From positions 372,001 through 436,000 of the forward strand of contig NZ_JACHVQ010000003.1 of assembly GCF_014190805.1 (NCBI RefSeq): a DNA stretch of 64,000 nt. Direction: 5' to 3'. Positions 37,805-46,641 of the stretch are shown one piece after another. Source of the stretch: Flexivirga oryzae. GTDB lineage: Bacteria > Actinomycetota > Actinomycetes > Actinomycetales > Dermatophilaceae. Each line of letters begins with the position of its first letter. The stretch's first letter is position 1. The notes under the pieces were generated by a model. It saw nothing but the letters and a program-made list of their open reading frames with translations. It was not told where the DNA came from and did not search any database. A program made the position numbers and the translations under genes.

Positions 37805-39289
37805 GTGACCGAGCTTTCCGACCGGACACCGCGCGAACCGGATGCACTGGATGAACCGTTCACACCAGGGTCGGCAGCGGCCGCCGCACTGGGACTCGAA
37901 GCGTTCGGGGACACGGTGGGTTCGGGGCCGCCGACCCCGTCCGATCCGAAGACACGAGCGTTCGTCGAGCAGTGGCGCAATGCGTCATACAACTGCTTCT
38001 CCTCCGGTCACAAGTTCTGCCGCGAGGTGTGCCCGGTGACCCAGGTCGCCCGCAATGACTCCTGGACCCCGACCGCGTTCCACGCCAACGTTGTCGCGCT
38101 CGAACGCGGCGAGTTGGAGGTCGAGGACATCGCCGCCGACTACGTCAACTGCACCCAGTGCGGAGCCTGCGAACTACGCTGTCCCAACACGCTTTTCACC
38201 GGTGACTTCTATCGTTTCCGCACCCGGACGGTCGACGTGGTGAAGGCGGTGCGCGCGCTCGCAGTGGACAAGGGGATCCATCAGCCGGGTTGGCAGACCT
38301 GGAACGAGCGCACCAACGACCGCACCCACGAACCGGTGCTCGGGGACACTCCGGTCAGCCAGGAGAAGGTGCGCGACTGGGCGCACGGCCTCGACCTGCC
38401 GATCGGCGGGGAGACGGTGCTCTTCGTCGACTGCGAGGCGGCCTTCTACCGGACGTCGGTGCCGCGTGCCGTCGCGCAGATCCTGCAGTCGGCCGGTTAC
38501 GACTTCGGGCTGATGCAGGAGCAGTGGTGCTGCGGTGGTCCCGCGGCGGAGATGGGGTATGTCGAGCAGGCCCAGCGGTTCGCGCGGCACAACCTGGACG
38601 ACTGGCGGGCATCCGGGACCAAACGGATCCTGGTCCTCGACCCGCACGACTACATCAGTTTCACCGAGGATTACCCGAAGTACTTCGGCGACGAGTACGA
38701 CATCGAAATCGTCCTGGTCATCGAGGTTTTCGCGCAACTGATCCGCGAGGGGAAGCTCACCCCGAGCGTGCCCGTCGACCGCGCCATCACCTACCACGAC
38801 CCGTGCCGGCTGAACAAGCGCAAGGGCATCTGGCAGGAGCCGCGGGAGATCCTGCGCGCCATTCCTGGGCTGCGCTTCGAGGACGTCGACCGCGTCACCC
38901 AGTGGTCCTACTGCTCCGGCGGCGGTGGTGGGCTACCGGTGGAGAAACCGGAGCTGACCGCTGCGATCAGCGGCCTGCGCCTGGAGAAGGCAGCGCAACT
39001 CGACGTCGACACCCTGGTCAGTGCCTGTCCCTGGTCCGAGCGCCCGCTCACCGCGGCTGGTGACGAGCAGGACATCGACGTGCTCGACCTGCACGAGTTG
39101 CTGGCCGAGTCACTGGGCATCAGTGTCGGCGGCTCGCGCGGCGAGCTGGGCGACAAGCGCCTCGCCGAGGAACGCAGCGGCGTACCCGGCCGGGCCCGTC
39201 GGACCCGCGGCACCGGCTGTGGTGGTGGGAGCTGCGGCGGAGGCGGCTGTGGTTGCGGCAGCGGCGGCTGCGGATGCGGAGGGCACTGA
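37805..39289 (+). CDS. Fe-S protein with CCG domains and Gly/Cys-rich tail
   Basis: A 494-residue protein resembling the Fe-S subunits of lactate/glycolate oxidases. Cys64-C72-C76P and C116-C119-C122-C126P can bind two 4Fe-4S clusters; CCG-type motifs follow (EQWCCGGPAAEMG, YHDPCRLNK, WSYCSGGGGG). The last 26 residues contain 16 Gly and 6 Cys and end GGH, unlike the rest. The start is GTG at 37805 after AAGGAG. It should pass electrons from the FAD oxidase encoded next to the quinone pool or another carrier. Confidence 0.88.
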   Translation: MTELSDRTPREPDALDEPFTPGSAAAAALGLEAFGDTVGSGPPTPSDPKTRAFVEQWRNASYNCFSSGHKFCREVCPVTQVARNDSWTPTAFHANVVALERGELEVEDIAADYVNCTQCGACELRCPNTLFTGDFYRFRTRTVDVVKAVRALAVDKGIHQPGWQTWNERTNDRTHEPVLGDTPVSQEKVRDWAHGLDLPIGGETVLFVDCEAAFYRTSVPRAVAQILQSAGYDFGLMQEQWCCGGPAAEMGYVEQAQRFARHNLDDWRASGTKRILVLDPHDYISFTEDYPKYFGDEYDIEIVLVIEVFAQLIREGKLTPSVPVDRAITYHDPCRLNKRKGIWQEPREILRAIPGLRFEDVDRVTQWSYCSGGGGGLPVEKPELTAAISGLRLEKAAQLDVDTLVSACPWSERPLTAAGDEQDIDVLDLHELLAESLGISVGGSRGELGDKRLAEERSGVPGRARRTRGTGCGGGSCGGGGCGCGSGGCGCGGH

Positions 39290-39290
39290 G

Positions 39291-40814
39291 ATGACCATGA
39301 CCACCTCGGCGCTGGACGAGGTCGTCCGGGCGCTGCACGGCGTGCTGCGGGACGACCAGATCCTCACCTCGAAGACCGACCGCTACAACCGCGCCCGGGT
39401 GCCGGCGCCGTTCCCGGTGCACCTGTGGTCGGAGCGGCTGCCGGATCTGGCGGTGCTGCCCGACACGACCGACGAGGTTTCGGCCGTGGTCCGGATCACG
39501 AACGACCTGCGCGTTCCGGTCGTGCCGCGGGACGGCGGCACCGGCCTGACCGACGGAGCCTCGCCGTTCCGGGGCGGGATCGTCGTCGACCTGAAGGCGA
39601 TGAACAAGGTGCACTCGCTCGACCTGGACAACCGGACCGTCACCGTCGGCACCGGCATCAACATGCTGAAACTGAACGAGCAGCTCGCACCGCACGGACT
39701 GTTCTACCCGGACGACCCCGCGTCATACCCCTGCTCGCTGGTGGGCGGCCGCATCGGCACCAGCGGCTGGTCGCTGATCGGGTCGCGCTACGGGCACACC
39801 CGCGACCTGGTGCTCAGCTTCGACCACGTGCTGCCGACCGGCGACGTGATGCACGTGGGCGACGGCGGCGGACACCAGATCAGCAAGTCGTCCAGCGGCT
39901 ACCAGCTCAAGCACCTCTTCATGGGCCACCAGGGCACCCTCGGGATCGCCACCGAGGCGACGCTGAAGCTCTTCCCCAAGCCGGAGGCGGAGCTGTCCCC
40001 GTTCTGGGCGTTCGACAACTACGACGACGCCTACCGGTGCGTCGGCGCGCTCGCCCGCGCCGGTGTCGCGACGTTCGCCGGCGCGGTGCTCTTCGACGAG
40101 TACAAGGTGGCCTACCTGCGCCGCGACGACGAGGCGTACATCCCGCAGCCGGCGGACGTGCGCGCGCTGGTGTGCGCGGTGATGTACGGGTACGAGGACG
40201 AGGTGCGTGCCGCCGGGCGCCGCCTGTTCCGCATCGCGCAACAACACGGAGCCCGTTACCTGGGCGACGAGATCTCCGAGGGCGACTGGGCCGCCAGGCA
40301 CGACCGCTACGCGACACCGCTGCACGGGCGCACCAAGGACGGCCAGGTGATCCCGATGAGCTGGCACTGCGAGGACGCCGCGGTCAACTACACCAACCTG
40401 CCGGCGGTGTCACGGGAGTGGCACCGGATCGTGGCCGAACTACGCCGCAAGACAGACATTTTCGATGACTGGGGGATGTTCTGCTACACGTCCGGCAACA
40501 CCGGTGTCGACTACCTGACCGAGATCGACGTCGGCATCTGGGAGCAGCGGTTGGACGACGAGGCGTGGGCGCTGTGGGTCGGCGCCAAGCGGGACATCGC
40601 TGCGGCAGCGCTGGCACACGGTGGGTCGATCAGCACCTGTCACGGTTCGTGTCGCGAGGGTGAGGTCGACCTGGTGCCGCAGGAGTTGGGTCGCGGTTTC
40701 GACGTGATGCTCGACATCAAACGCACCCTCGACCCGAACAACATCATGAATCCCGGGAAGTACCAACTGGATCGGGCGTATGACGACCGCGGTGTCGAAG
40801 GAGTGGGCCGATGA
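39291..40814 (+). CDS. FAD-binding (PCMH-type) hydroxyacid oxidase
   Basis: A 507-residue GlcD/Dld-like flavoprotein: FAD site VVPRDGGTGLTDGASPFRGG near residue 70, and the C-terminal FAD_oxidase_C end (PNNIMNPGKYQ). It should oxidise a 2-hydroxyacid or related compound and give electrons to the Fe-S partner. GGAGGG lies before the ATG; the previous stop is one base upstream, so the genes are coupled. It overlaps the next small gene by ATGA. Confidence 0.9.
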   Translation: MTMTTSALDEVVRALHGVLRDDQILTSKTDRYNRARVPAPFPVHLWSERLPDLAVLPDTTDEVSAVVRITNDLRVPVVPRDGGTGLTDGASPFRGGIVVDLKAMNKVHSLDLDNRTVTVGTGINMLKLNEQLAPHGLFYPDDPASYPCSLVGGRIGTSGWSLIGSRYGHTRDLVLSFDHVLPTGDVMHVGDGGGHQISKSSSGYQLKHLFMGHQGTLGIATEATLKLFPKPEAELSPFWAFDNYDDAYRCVGALARAGVATFAGAVLFDEYKVAYLRRDDEAYIPQPADVRALVCAVMYGYEDEVRAAGRRLFRIAQQHGARYLGDEISEGDWAARHDRYATPLHGRTKDGQVIPMSWHCEDAAVNYTNLPAVSREWHRIVAELRRKTDIFDDWGMFCYTSGNTGVDYLTEIDVGIWEQRLDDEAWALWVGAKRDIAAAALAHGGSISTCHGSCREGEVDLVPQELGRGFDVMLDIKRTLDPNNIMNPGKYQLDRAYDDRGVEGVGR

Positions 40815-41146
40815 CGGATCAGAACGGCGCACGCCCGGAGGGTCGGACCGCCGCGGCGGCCTACCGCTACGCCGAGCAGATGACCCCGCCGGCACCGGAC
40901 CGGGCAAGTGACGTCGCGCAGGAGACCTTCCAGCACGTCTTCGAGGTCGACCCACGGCTGATGGACACCCACGTGCTGCAGCAGGTCTTCCCCAACTGGG
41001 ACACGCTGCGCATCATGCGCAGCCGGCACGACCACCTGGACTGGATGCACGCGCACTTCGCACGCAAGGTGGTGGCGGGTTCGCAGCTGCTGGCGGAGAT
41101 CTCCGCCGAGGGCGGCGGGTCCCCGGAGGAGACACCCGACGGCTGA
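40811..41146 (+). CDS. Small protein of the oxidase operon, unknown function
   Basis: I do not recognise this 111-residue protein. It is soluble, helical and rich in His (RSRHDHLDWMHAHFARK), with a conserved-looking VFPNWDTLRIM stretch. It starts with an ATGA overlap on the FAD oxidase, so it could be a third subunit or assembly factor of the oxidase. Confidence 0.75.
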   Translation: MTDQNGARPEGRTAAAAYRYAEQMTPPAPDRASDVAQETFQHVFEVDPRLMDTHVLQQVFPNWDTLRIMRSRHDHLDWMHAHFARKVVAGSQLLAEISAEGGGSPEETPDG

Positions 41147-41182
41147 GTGCAGCCGGCGGGGCGGATCGGATAGGAATGCACC

Positions 41183-42223
41183 ATGCCTTCGCTGTCCGCG
41201 CCCTCCGCCGCCATCCGTGCCGAAGCCACCGAACGGTTGGCCGCCCTGGCCACCCCACCGGGTGCCCTGGGCCGACTCGGCGAGATCGGCGTCTGGGTCG
41301 CGGCCTGCCAGGGTCAGGTGCCGCCACGTCCCCTCGACAACGTGCGATTGGTGATCTTCGCCGGTGACCACGGTGTCGCCGCACACGGTGTCTCGGCGTT
41401 CCCGGCGGCCATCACCGGTGCGATGGTGCGCACCTTCCTCTCCGGCAGAGCCGGCGTCAACGCCCTCGCCCGCGCACACGACGTCGCGGTCCGAGTGCTG
41501 GACATCGGTGTCGCAGAAGACTTCCCGGACATTTCGGCGCAGCAGCGGGCCGCGCTGACGGCATACAAGATCCGCAGGGGAAGCGGCGCCATCCACCTCG
41601 ACGACGCCCTGAGCGCCGACGAGACGGAGGCGGCGCTCGCCGCCGGGGCTGCTGTGGCCGGCGAGGAGATCGCGGCGGGTGCGCAGCTCCTGATCAGCGG
41701 CGACATGGGGATCGGCAACACCACGCCGGCGGCCGCACTGGTGGCCGCCGCACTGGGCCTGCCCGGTGCGGAGGTGGTCGGGCGCGGCACCGGGATCACC
41801 GACGAGGGCCTGATGCACAAGGCGGACGTGATCGACGCCGCGCTCGCCCGTGCCGGCGACCGCACGCTCAGCCCGATCGAGACGCTCACCGCGCTCGGCA
41901 GCGCCGACCTCGCCGCGACCACGGGATACCTGCTGGCAGCTGCACAGCACGGCATACCAGTGCTGTTGGACGGCCTGATGAGTGTGGCGTGCGCGCTGAC
42001 CGCCGACCGGATCGATGCCGGCGCGTCCGCGTGGTTCGCCGCCGGCCACCGCTCCACCGAACCGGCACAGTCCCTCGCGCTCGCGAAACTGGGGCTCGAG
42101 CCGCTTCTGGACCTGGGACTCCGGCTCGGTGAGGGCTCGGGAGCCGTCGCCGCTGTCCCACTTCTGCGCAGCGCCGTGGCGCTACTGCGCGACGTCGCCC
42201 TGCTGTCCGAGCTCGAAGCCTGA
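41183..42223 (+). CDS. cobT: Nicotinate-nucleotide--dimethylbenzimidazole phosphoribosyltransferase
   Basis: A 346-residue CobT with VIFAGDHGVAAHGVSAFP, GDMGIGNTTPAAAL and the catalytic Glu region near the C-terminus (LRLGEGSGA). It makes alpha-ribazole phosphate for the lower ligand of cobalamin. Its stop overlaps the cobS start (TGATG). The 36-base gap upstream is too short for a cobalamin riboswitch. Confidence 0.96.
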   Translation: MPSLSAPSAAIRAEATERLAALATPPGALGRLGEIGVWVAACQGQVPPRPLDNVRLVIFAGDHGVAAHGVSAFPAAITGAMVRTFLSGRAGVNALARAHDVAVRVLDIGVAEDFPDISAQQRAALTAYKIRRGSGAIHLDDALSADETEAALAAGAAVAGEEIAAGAQLLISGDMGIGNTTPAAALVAAALGLPGAEVVGRGTGITDEGLMHKADVIDAALARAGDRTLSPIETLTALGSADLAATTGYLLAAAQHGIPVLLDGLMSVACALTADRIDAGASAWFAAGHRSTEPAQSLALAKLGLEPLLDLGLRLGEGSGAVAAVPLLRSAVALLRDVALLSELEA

Positions 42224-42990
42224 TGTTGCTCGACGCCTGGCGTCTCGCCGTCGGGACGCTGACCGCCGTTCGCGTCCGGCCCCCGGCGAACGTGGATCGC
42301 CGCACGGCCGGCACCGCCATGGTCATCGCACCGCTCGCCGCCCTGCCGCTCGGAGCAGCCGTCTCCGTCGTGGCGCTGCTCGGGCACTGGCTCCACCTTT
42401 CGACGTTGGTCACCGCGCTCCTCGCGGTCGGCGCCGTCGTCCTCGGAAATCGCGCCTTCCACCTGGACGGGCTCTCCGACACGGTGGACGGTCTGGCGGC
42501 GTCGTTCGATCGCGAACGGTCCCTCGCGGTGATGAAGACCGGCACCTCCGGGCCCGCAGGGGTTGCCGCCGTCGTCCTCGCGATGGGCTTGCAGGCAGCC
42601 GGTCTGGCAGCGCTGTTCGGGCGGAATCACTGGTGGCAGGCGGCGATCCTCGCCGGACTCGTGGTGTGTGCGTCGCGTGCGGCACTCGCGATGTGCTGCG
42701 TCCGTGGCGTGCCACCGGCCCGCCCGGACGGTCTCGGGCACACCTACACCGAGACGGTTCCTGTGCCCGTGGCCGCGCTCGTCTGGGTGATCGTTGCGGT
42801 CGTGCTCGCTGCCGCGGGCGGCTGGGCCGGGCTGGCCTGGTGGCGCGGCGCCGTCGCGGCGGTGCCGGCGCTGGTCGTGGTGGGTGTCGTGCTGCGCCGG
42901 GCGGTTCAGCGGTTCGGCGGGGTCACCGGTGACGTGTTCGGGGCGACCGTGGAGCTTTCGCTGGTCGCTCTCCTCGTGGCGCTGTCCTGA
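42223..42990 (+). CDS. cobS: Adenosylcobinamide-GDP ribazoletransferase
   Basis: A 255-residue membrane enzyme with about six spans and the motif FHLDGLSDTVDGLAA, which carries the family Asp residues. It joins alpha-ribazole to adenosylcobinamide-GDP in the last step of cobalamin assembly. It is coupled to cobT; cobU faces it from the other strand after 22 bases. Confidence 0.95.
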   Translation: MLLDAWRLAVGTLTAVRVRPPANVDRRTAGTAMVIAPLAALPLGAAVSVVALLGHWLHLSTLVTALLAVGAVVLGNRAFHLDGLSDTVDGLAASFDRERSLAVMKTGTSGPAGVAAVVLAMGLQAAGLAALFGRNHWWQAAILAGLVVCASRAALAMCCVRGVPPARPDGLGHTYTETVPVPVAALVWVIVAVVLAAAGGWAGLAWWRGAVAAVPALVVVGVVLRRAVQRFGGVTGDVFGATVELSLVALLVALS

Positions 42991-43012
42991 GCGGTATGCC
43001 GGCAGCGGCCCC

Positions 43013-43537
43013 TCACAGCACCAGCACTCGGCCGGCGACGACGAGGTGCACCTCGTCGCACTCCGCGGCGATCTCCTGATTGACCAGACCGAGCAGGTCG
43101 CGGAAGAGCCGGCCGGAGCGATGCGCGGGCACCACTCCGAGACCGACCTCGTTGGTGACCAGAACAACCTGATCCCGTTTCGCCAGTGCGGCTTTCGCGT
43201 CATCGAGCAGAACCCGCACGGCCATCGTCGCGGCCTCGCTCGACGCGTCCCAGAGCGAGCGCTCGTCCAGCGCAGCGGTCAGCCAGGTCCCGAGGCAGTC
43301 CACGACGACCGGCCCCTCGACGCCGAGGGCTGCCACCAGGTCACGGGTCTCGAGGGTGACCCACCCGGCCGGTCGGCGGCGGCGGTGCTCGGCGATCCGG
43401 GCGGCCCAGTCCGGGTCGGCGTCCTCGGCCGGCGTCGGCCCGGGGGCGACATACGTGACGGATGGGTACTGCGCCAGCAGGGCCTCGGCATGCCGGGACT
43501 TGCCGGAGCGGACCCCGCCGGTGATCAGGGTCTTCAC
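43013..43537 (-). CDS. cobU: Adenosylcobinamide kinase/guanylyltransferase
   Basis: A 174-residue bifunctional enzyme with the P-loop GGVRSGKSRHAE at its start and NEVGLGVVP near residue 130. It phosphorylates and guanylylates adenosylcobinamide, giving the substrate of CobS. Its start overlaps the stop of the RNA ligase-like gene by ATGA. It is on the opposite strand to cobT-cobS, which is uncommon but seen. Confidence 0.93.
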   Translation of the reverse strand: MKTLITGGVRSGKSRHAEALLAQYPSVTYVAPGPTPAEDADPDWAARIAEHRRRRPAGWVTLETRDLVAALGVEGPVVVDCLGTWLTAALDERSLWDASSEAATMAVRVLLDDAKAALAKRDQVVLVTNEVGLGVVPAHRSGRLFRDLLGLVNQEIAAECDEVHLVVAGRVLVL

Positions 43538-44070
43538 GCCGACTCCTCCGTGTCGTCATCCAACGGAAACGACTGCAGCTGACGGCAGTCGTTGTTGGCC
43601 CACCATTGCAGATCGATGCGGTCCACCCGGACGGTGACGGGAAGCAGGTGCGCCACTCGTGCCCGCACCGCGGCGAGCGTGACCGTCGCGGAGCGCTGGT
43701 CGAGGGTGAGATGCGGTGCCACATCGGCGAACTCACCGCCATACGGAGGGTATGCCGGAAAGGCTGCCGCCAACCGCTTCGTCAACAGGCGCACCTCCCC
43801 GTCGGGCTCGGGTCGCAGGTGGATGAGGCCATTGGGGAACTCGTCGAGCGCGTTGAGCGTGACCTCGAAACAAGTTGTCGTGGAGGCGATCTCGGCGAGT
43901 GCTCCAAGATCAGCCGGCGCCGGGTCAGGGACCCATGGACCGAGCACGGTGATGTGGGCGTGGGCGAACCGTGCGTCGGTCGAGACGAAGGACGGGTCGT
44001 AGAACCGGGTGCGTTCGCGCACGACCTCATCGAGCGCAAGCACTGGTATGGCGAGCACGGTGTGGCCCAT
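43534..44070 (-). CDS. 2'-5' RNA ligase superfamily protein
   Basis: A 178-residue protein with the two HxT motifs of the 2H phosphoesterase fold, HAHITVLGP (about residue 38) and APHLTLDQ (about 120). It is coupled to cobU through ATGA, though no functional link is known. A second, decayed copy of its 5' half lies at about 52.69-52.87 kb. Confidence 0.85.
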   Translation of the reverse strand: MGHTVLAIPVLALDEVVRERTRFYDPSFVSTDARFAHAHITVLGPWVPDPAPADLGALAEIASTTTCFEVTLNALDEFPNGLIHLRPEPDGEVRLLTKRLAAAFPAYPPYGGEFADVAPHLTLDQRSATVTLAAVRARVAHLLPVTVRVDRIDLQWWANNDCRQLQSFPLDDDTEESA

Positions 44071-44149
44071 GCGGACCACCGTAGAGCGGGCTGCCCGGCC
44101 GCACTGCCGGAGGCCCCGGGCGTAACGTCGAACGTAGACGGTCTTCCCG

Positions 44150-44551
44150 TTGCAGAAGTACGTGAACTCAGGCGGTTTGGGCGCCGACCTGCTGGCGATC
44201 GTCGATATCCGCGCCTCGCAGATCAATCGCTGTGCGTGGTGCCTGGACATGCATACTGCCGACGCGCGCAAGGCAGGTGTCGAGCAGCGCAAGATCGACC
44301 TGATCGCCGCATGGCACGAGGCTCCCGCTCTCTTCACCGAGCGCGAGCCGGCTGCGCTGGCGCTGACCGAGCAGGTCACGCTGCTGCACCACGAGGGCGT
44401 AACCGATGACGTGTGGGCGCGTGTGTCGGCCGTCTACGACGAGAAGGAGACGGTGCACCTGCTGATGGCGATTGCGGTCATCAACGTGTGGAACCGCATG
44501 AACGTCACGGCACGCACCGACCTGCCCCCGGAGCCCGCCACCGCCGGCTGA
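44150..44551 (+). CDS. AhpD-like carboxymuconolactone decarboxylase family protein, short N-terminus
   Basis: A 133-residue peroxidase-like protein with the catalytic CAWCLDMH motif near residue 29. Family members usually have some 20 more residues before QKYVNSGG; here a stop (44135) lies just upstream and only a TTG (44150) or GTG (44162) can start. The gene may be 5'-truncated. It is divergent from the RNA ligase-like gene with only 79 bases between. Confidence 0.65.
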   Translation: MQKYVNSGGLGADLLAIVDIRASQINRCAWCLDMHTADARKAGVEQRKIDLIAAWHEAPALFTEREPAALALTEQVTLLHHEGVTDDVWARVSAVYDEKETVHLLMAIAVINVWNRMNVTARTDLPPEPATAG

Positions 44552-44579
44552 GCTCCAGCGACGAACCGAGCGGCCGGGC

Positions 44580-45515
44580 TCAGGACCGCACGTGGTCGAA
44601 GAGCTCGGTGGACAGGTAACGCTCGCCGGTGTCGGCGAGGATGCCGACGATCGTCTTGCCCGCGAGCTCCGGGCGCCGGCCGAGGCGGCGCATCGCTTCC
44701 AGCACTGCGCCCGAGGAGATGCCGACCATCAGGCCCTCGGTGCGCATCGCCTCGCGGGCCACCTCGATGGCGGTGTCCTGCGGGATCCGGACGACCTCGT
44801 CGATGAGCTCCATGTCGGTCGTCGGTGGGATGCCGTTGCCGCCGGTGATGCCCTGGATCTTGTGCGGCTGCCATTCACCGCCGTTCAGCACCGGTGCCTC
44901 GTCGGGCTCGACCCCGAACACCTTCACGTCGGGGTTCACGCTGCGCAGGAAGCGGCCGGTCCCCGACAGGCTGCCGCCCGTCCCGGTCGAGCCGACGATC
45001 GCGTCGACGGTGCCGTCGGTGTCCGCCCAGATCTCCGGGCCGGTGGTGGCTTCGTGGATCCCCGGGTTGGCCGGGTTGCCGCCCTGCCCGGACAGGAACG
45101 CGGTGGGGTCGGCCTCGATGATCTCGCCGGCCCGCTGGTTGGCGCCCGCCATACCATCTGCTCCCGGCGTGAACTCGACCTCGGCACCCAACGCCCGCAG
45201 CAGCATCAGCCGCTCCATGGACGAGTCGTCCGGCATCACGATCACGACCCGGTAGCCCAGTGACACCCCGACCCAGGCGAGCGCGATGCCGGTGTTGCTC
45301 GAGGTCGCCTCGACGATCGTCCCGCCGGGCTTCAGGCGCCCGTCGGCCTCCGCCGCGCGGATGATCGCGAGGCCGGTGCGGTCCTTGACGCTGCCGAGGG
45401 GGTTGAAGTACTCGAGTTTGGCGAGCAGACGCGCCGGGTTGTCCGTCGCGAGGCGGCCGAGCGCGAGCAGCGGGGTGCGACCGACGACCTCGGTCAGGTT
45501 CTGGTAAACGGGCAT
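44580..45515 (-). CDS. cysK: Cysteine synthase
   Basis: A 311-residue PLP enzyme: Schiff-base Lys in NPLGSVKDRTG (about residue 43), TSSNTGIALA, and the GSTGTGGSLSG phosphate loop. It makes cysteine from O-acetylserine and sulfide. ATG at 45515 is chosen from family alignment; a TTG at 45554 is possible. Its last 62 bases and its upstream region reappear at 55.75-55.91 kb without the middle. Confidence 0.95.
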   Translation of the reverse strand: MPVYQNLTEVVGRTPLLALGRLATDNPARLLAKLEYFNPLGSVKDRTGLAIIRAAEADGRLKPGGTIVEATSSNTGIALAWVGVSLGYRVVIVMPDDSSMERLMLLRALGAEVEFTPGADGMAGANQRAGEIIEADPTAFLSGQGGNPANPGIHEATTGPEIWADTDGTVDAIVGSTGTGGSLSGTGRFLRSVNPDVKVFGVEPDEAPVLNGGEWQPHKIQGITGGNGIPPTTDMELIDEVVRIPQDTAIEVAREAMRTEGLMVGISSGAVLEAMRRLGRRPELAGKTIVGILADTGERYLSTELFDHVRS

Positions 45516-45682
45516 CTGCGGACCTTGCGTCAGAAGGATGGGGATTACAGCCAATTATGGAACACCCGCGGACCGGGTTATCTGACACCCAGTGGGAGTG
45601 GGCGGAGTCAGCGGTGCCCGACGCCGACGGAGCGCTGTGGGAGGGTGAACCTCACACGTTCGCACGGAGATCGGAGCCTGGT

Positions 45683-46060
45683 ATGACGCGCAAGGCCGTT
45701 GCCTCGGAGGAAGGCATCGCCGTCGGACCGTATTCGCACGGCATCGACGCGGGGCAGTTCGTCTTCCTGTCCGGGCAGAGCCCGATCGACCCGGAAACGG
45801 GCGCACTCGTCGAGGGCGGCATCACGCAGCAGACGCGTCGGTGCATGGACAACCTGCTCGCAGTGCTCGCCGAGGCCGGACTGTCCAGCGATGACGTGGT
45901 CAAGTGCAACATCTACCTGACCGACATGGCCGACTTCGCCGAGATGAACGAGGCCTACGCGGCCTACTTCAGCCAGCCGCGACCCGCCCGGACCACCGTC
46001 GCAGTCGCCGGCCTGCCGCTGGAAGCGCGCGTCGAGATCGAGCTGGTCGCTGCGCGGTGA
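45683..46060 (+). CDS. RidA family protein (enamine/imine deaminase)
   Basis: A 125-residue YjgF/RidA protein with GPYSHGIDAGQFVFLSGQ and the key Arg near RPARTTVAVAGLP. It removes reactive enamines formed by PLP enzymes such as threonine dehydratase. The frame is open upstream to 45557, but ATG at 45683 matches the family start. Confidence 0.9.
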   Translation: MTRKAVASEEGIAVGPYSHGIDAGQFVFLSGQSPIDPETGALVEGGITQQTRRCMDNLLAVLAEAGLSSDDVVKCNIYLTDMADFAEMNEAYAAYFSQPRPARTTVAVAGLPLEARVEIELVAAR

Positions 46061-46071
46061 CCGGCGTGGGA

Positions 46072-46641
46072 TCAGTCCGGCAGGTCGGTCCGCAGCACGC
46101 GCATCTGCAGCGCGAGCGTGGAGTAATAGCCCACCAGCACCAGGAGCTCGTATGCCGTGCGGGCGCCCAGCTCCGGCACGCAGCGTGCCCAGAGCCGGTC
46201 GTCCACATCCCCGGCGAGCATCGCCCGGGTCAGTTCCGCGACAGCGAGTTCCGCGGGCTCCAGCCCGTCCGGGATCGATCCGCTGTGTATTGCGTGCATC
46301 TCGGCGGCGGTGAGTCCGACGACCGTGCCGGTGGCCTCGTGCGCATGCCGCTCGAAGCCGCTGTGGTGGTGCGCCGCCACGAGCAGGATCGCCAGCTCCC
46401 GCATCCGTCCGCTGAGTGACGTCCGGTAACGGATCGCCGCACCCAACCGCTGCAGTGCGTCACCGACCGGCGGTGAGAGCAGGAACCCGCCGAACGGTCC
46501 CTGCAGCACGCCGTCCTCGTCGACCAGCTCGAACGCGCCGCCTTTGCGCGGTCCGGACACGATCGAGTCGTAGAGCGTCCGTTGCTCCGGGTCGAGGTCA
46601 TCCGGCCGCAGTTGGGGCTGGCGGAGTGGTCCCGCGCTCAC
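46072..46641 (-). CDS. Carboxymuconolactone decarboxylase family protein
   Basis: A 189-residue AhpD-like protein without the CxxC motif; it has RELAILLVAAHHHSGFERHAHE, where a conserved His/Glu pair sits. It may be a decarboxylase or hydrolase of an aromatic pathway. GTG at 46641 overlaps the MFS transporter stop (GTGA), so it is in the transporter operon, divergent from the dioxygenase genes. Confidence 0.85.
   Translation of the reverse strand: MSAGPLRQPQLRPDDLDPEQRTLYDSIVSGPRKGGAFELVDEDGVLQGPFGGFLLSPPVGDALQRLGAAIRYRTSLSGRMRELAILLVAAHHHSGFERHAHEATGTVVGLTAAEMHAIHSGSIPDGLEPAELAVAELTRAMLAGDVDDRLWARCVPELGARTAYELLVLVGYYSTLALQMRVLRTDLPD

Noticed and set aside
41147..41182. Cobalamin riboswitch before cobT
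   Set aside because: Only 36 bases are free, far too few for the element, and no B12-box-like sequence was seen.
45557..45682. RidA protein starting at 45557
   Set aside because: The frame is open and starts with ATG, but the added 42 residues are not part of the RidA fold, and the same DNA recurs at 55814 without a RidA gene.
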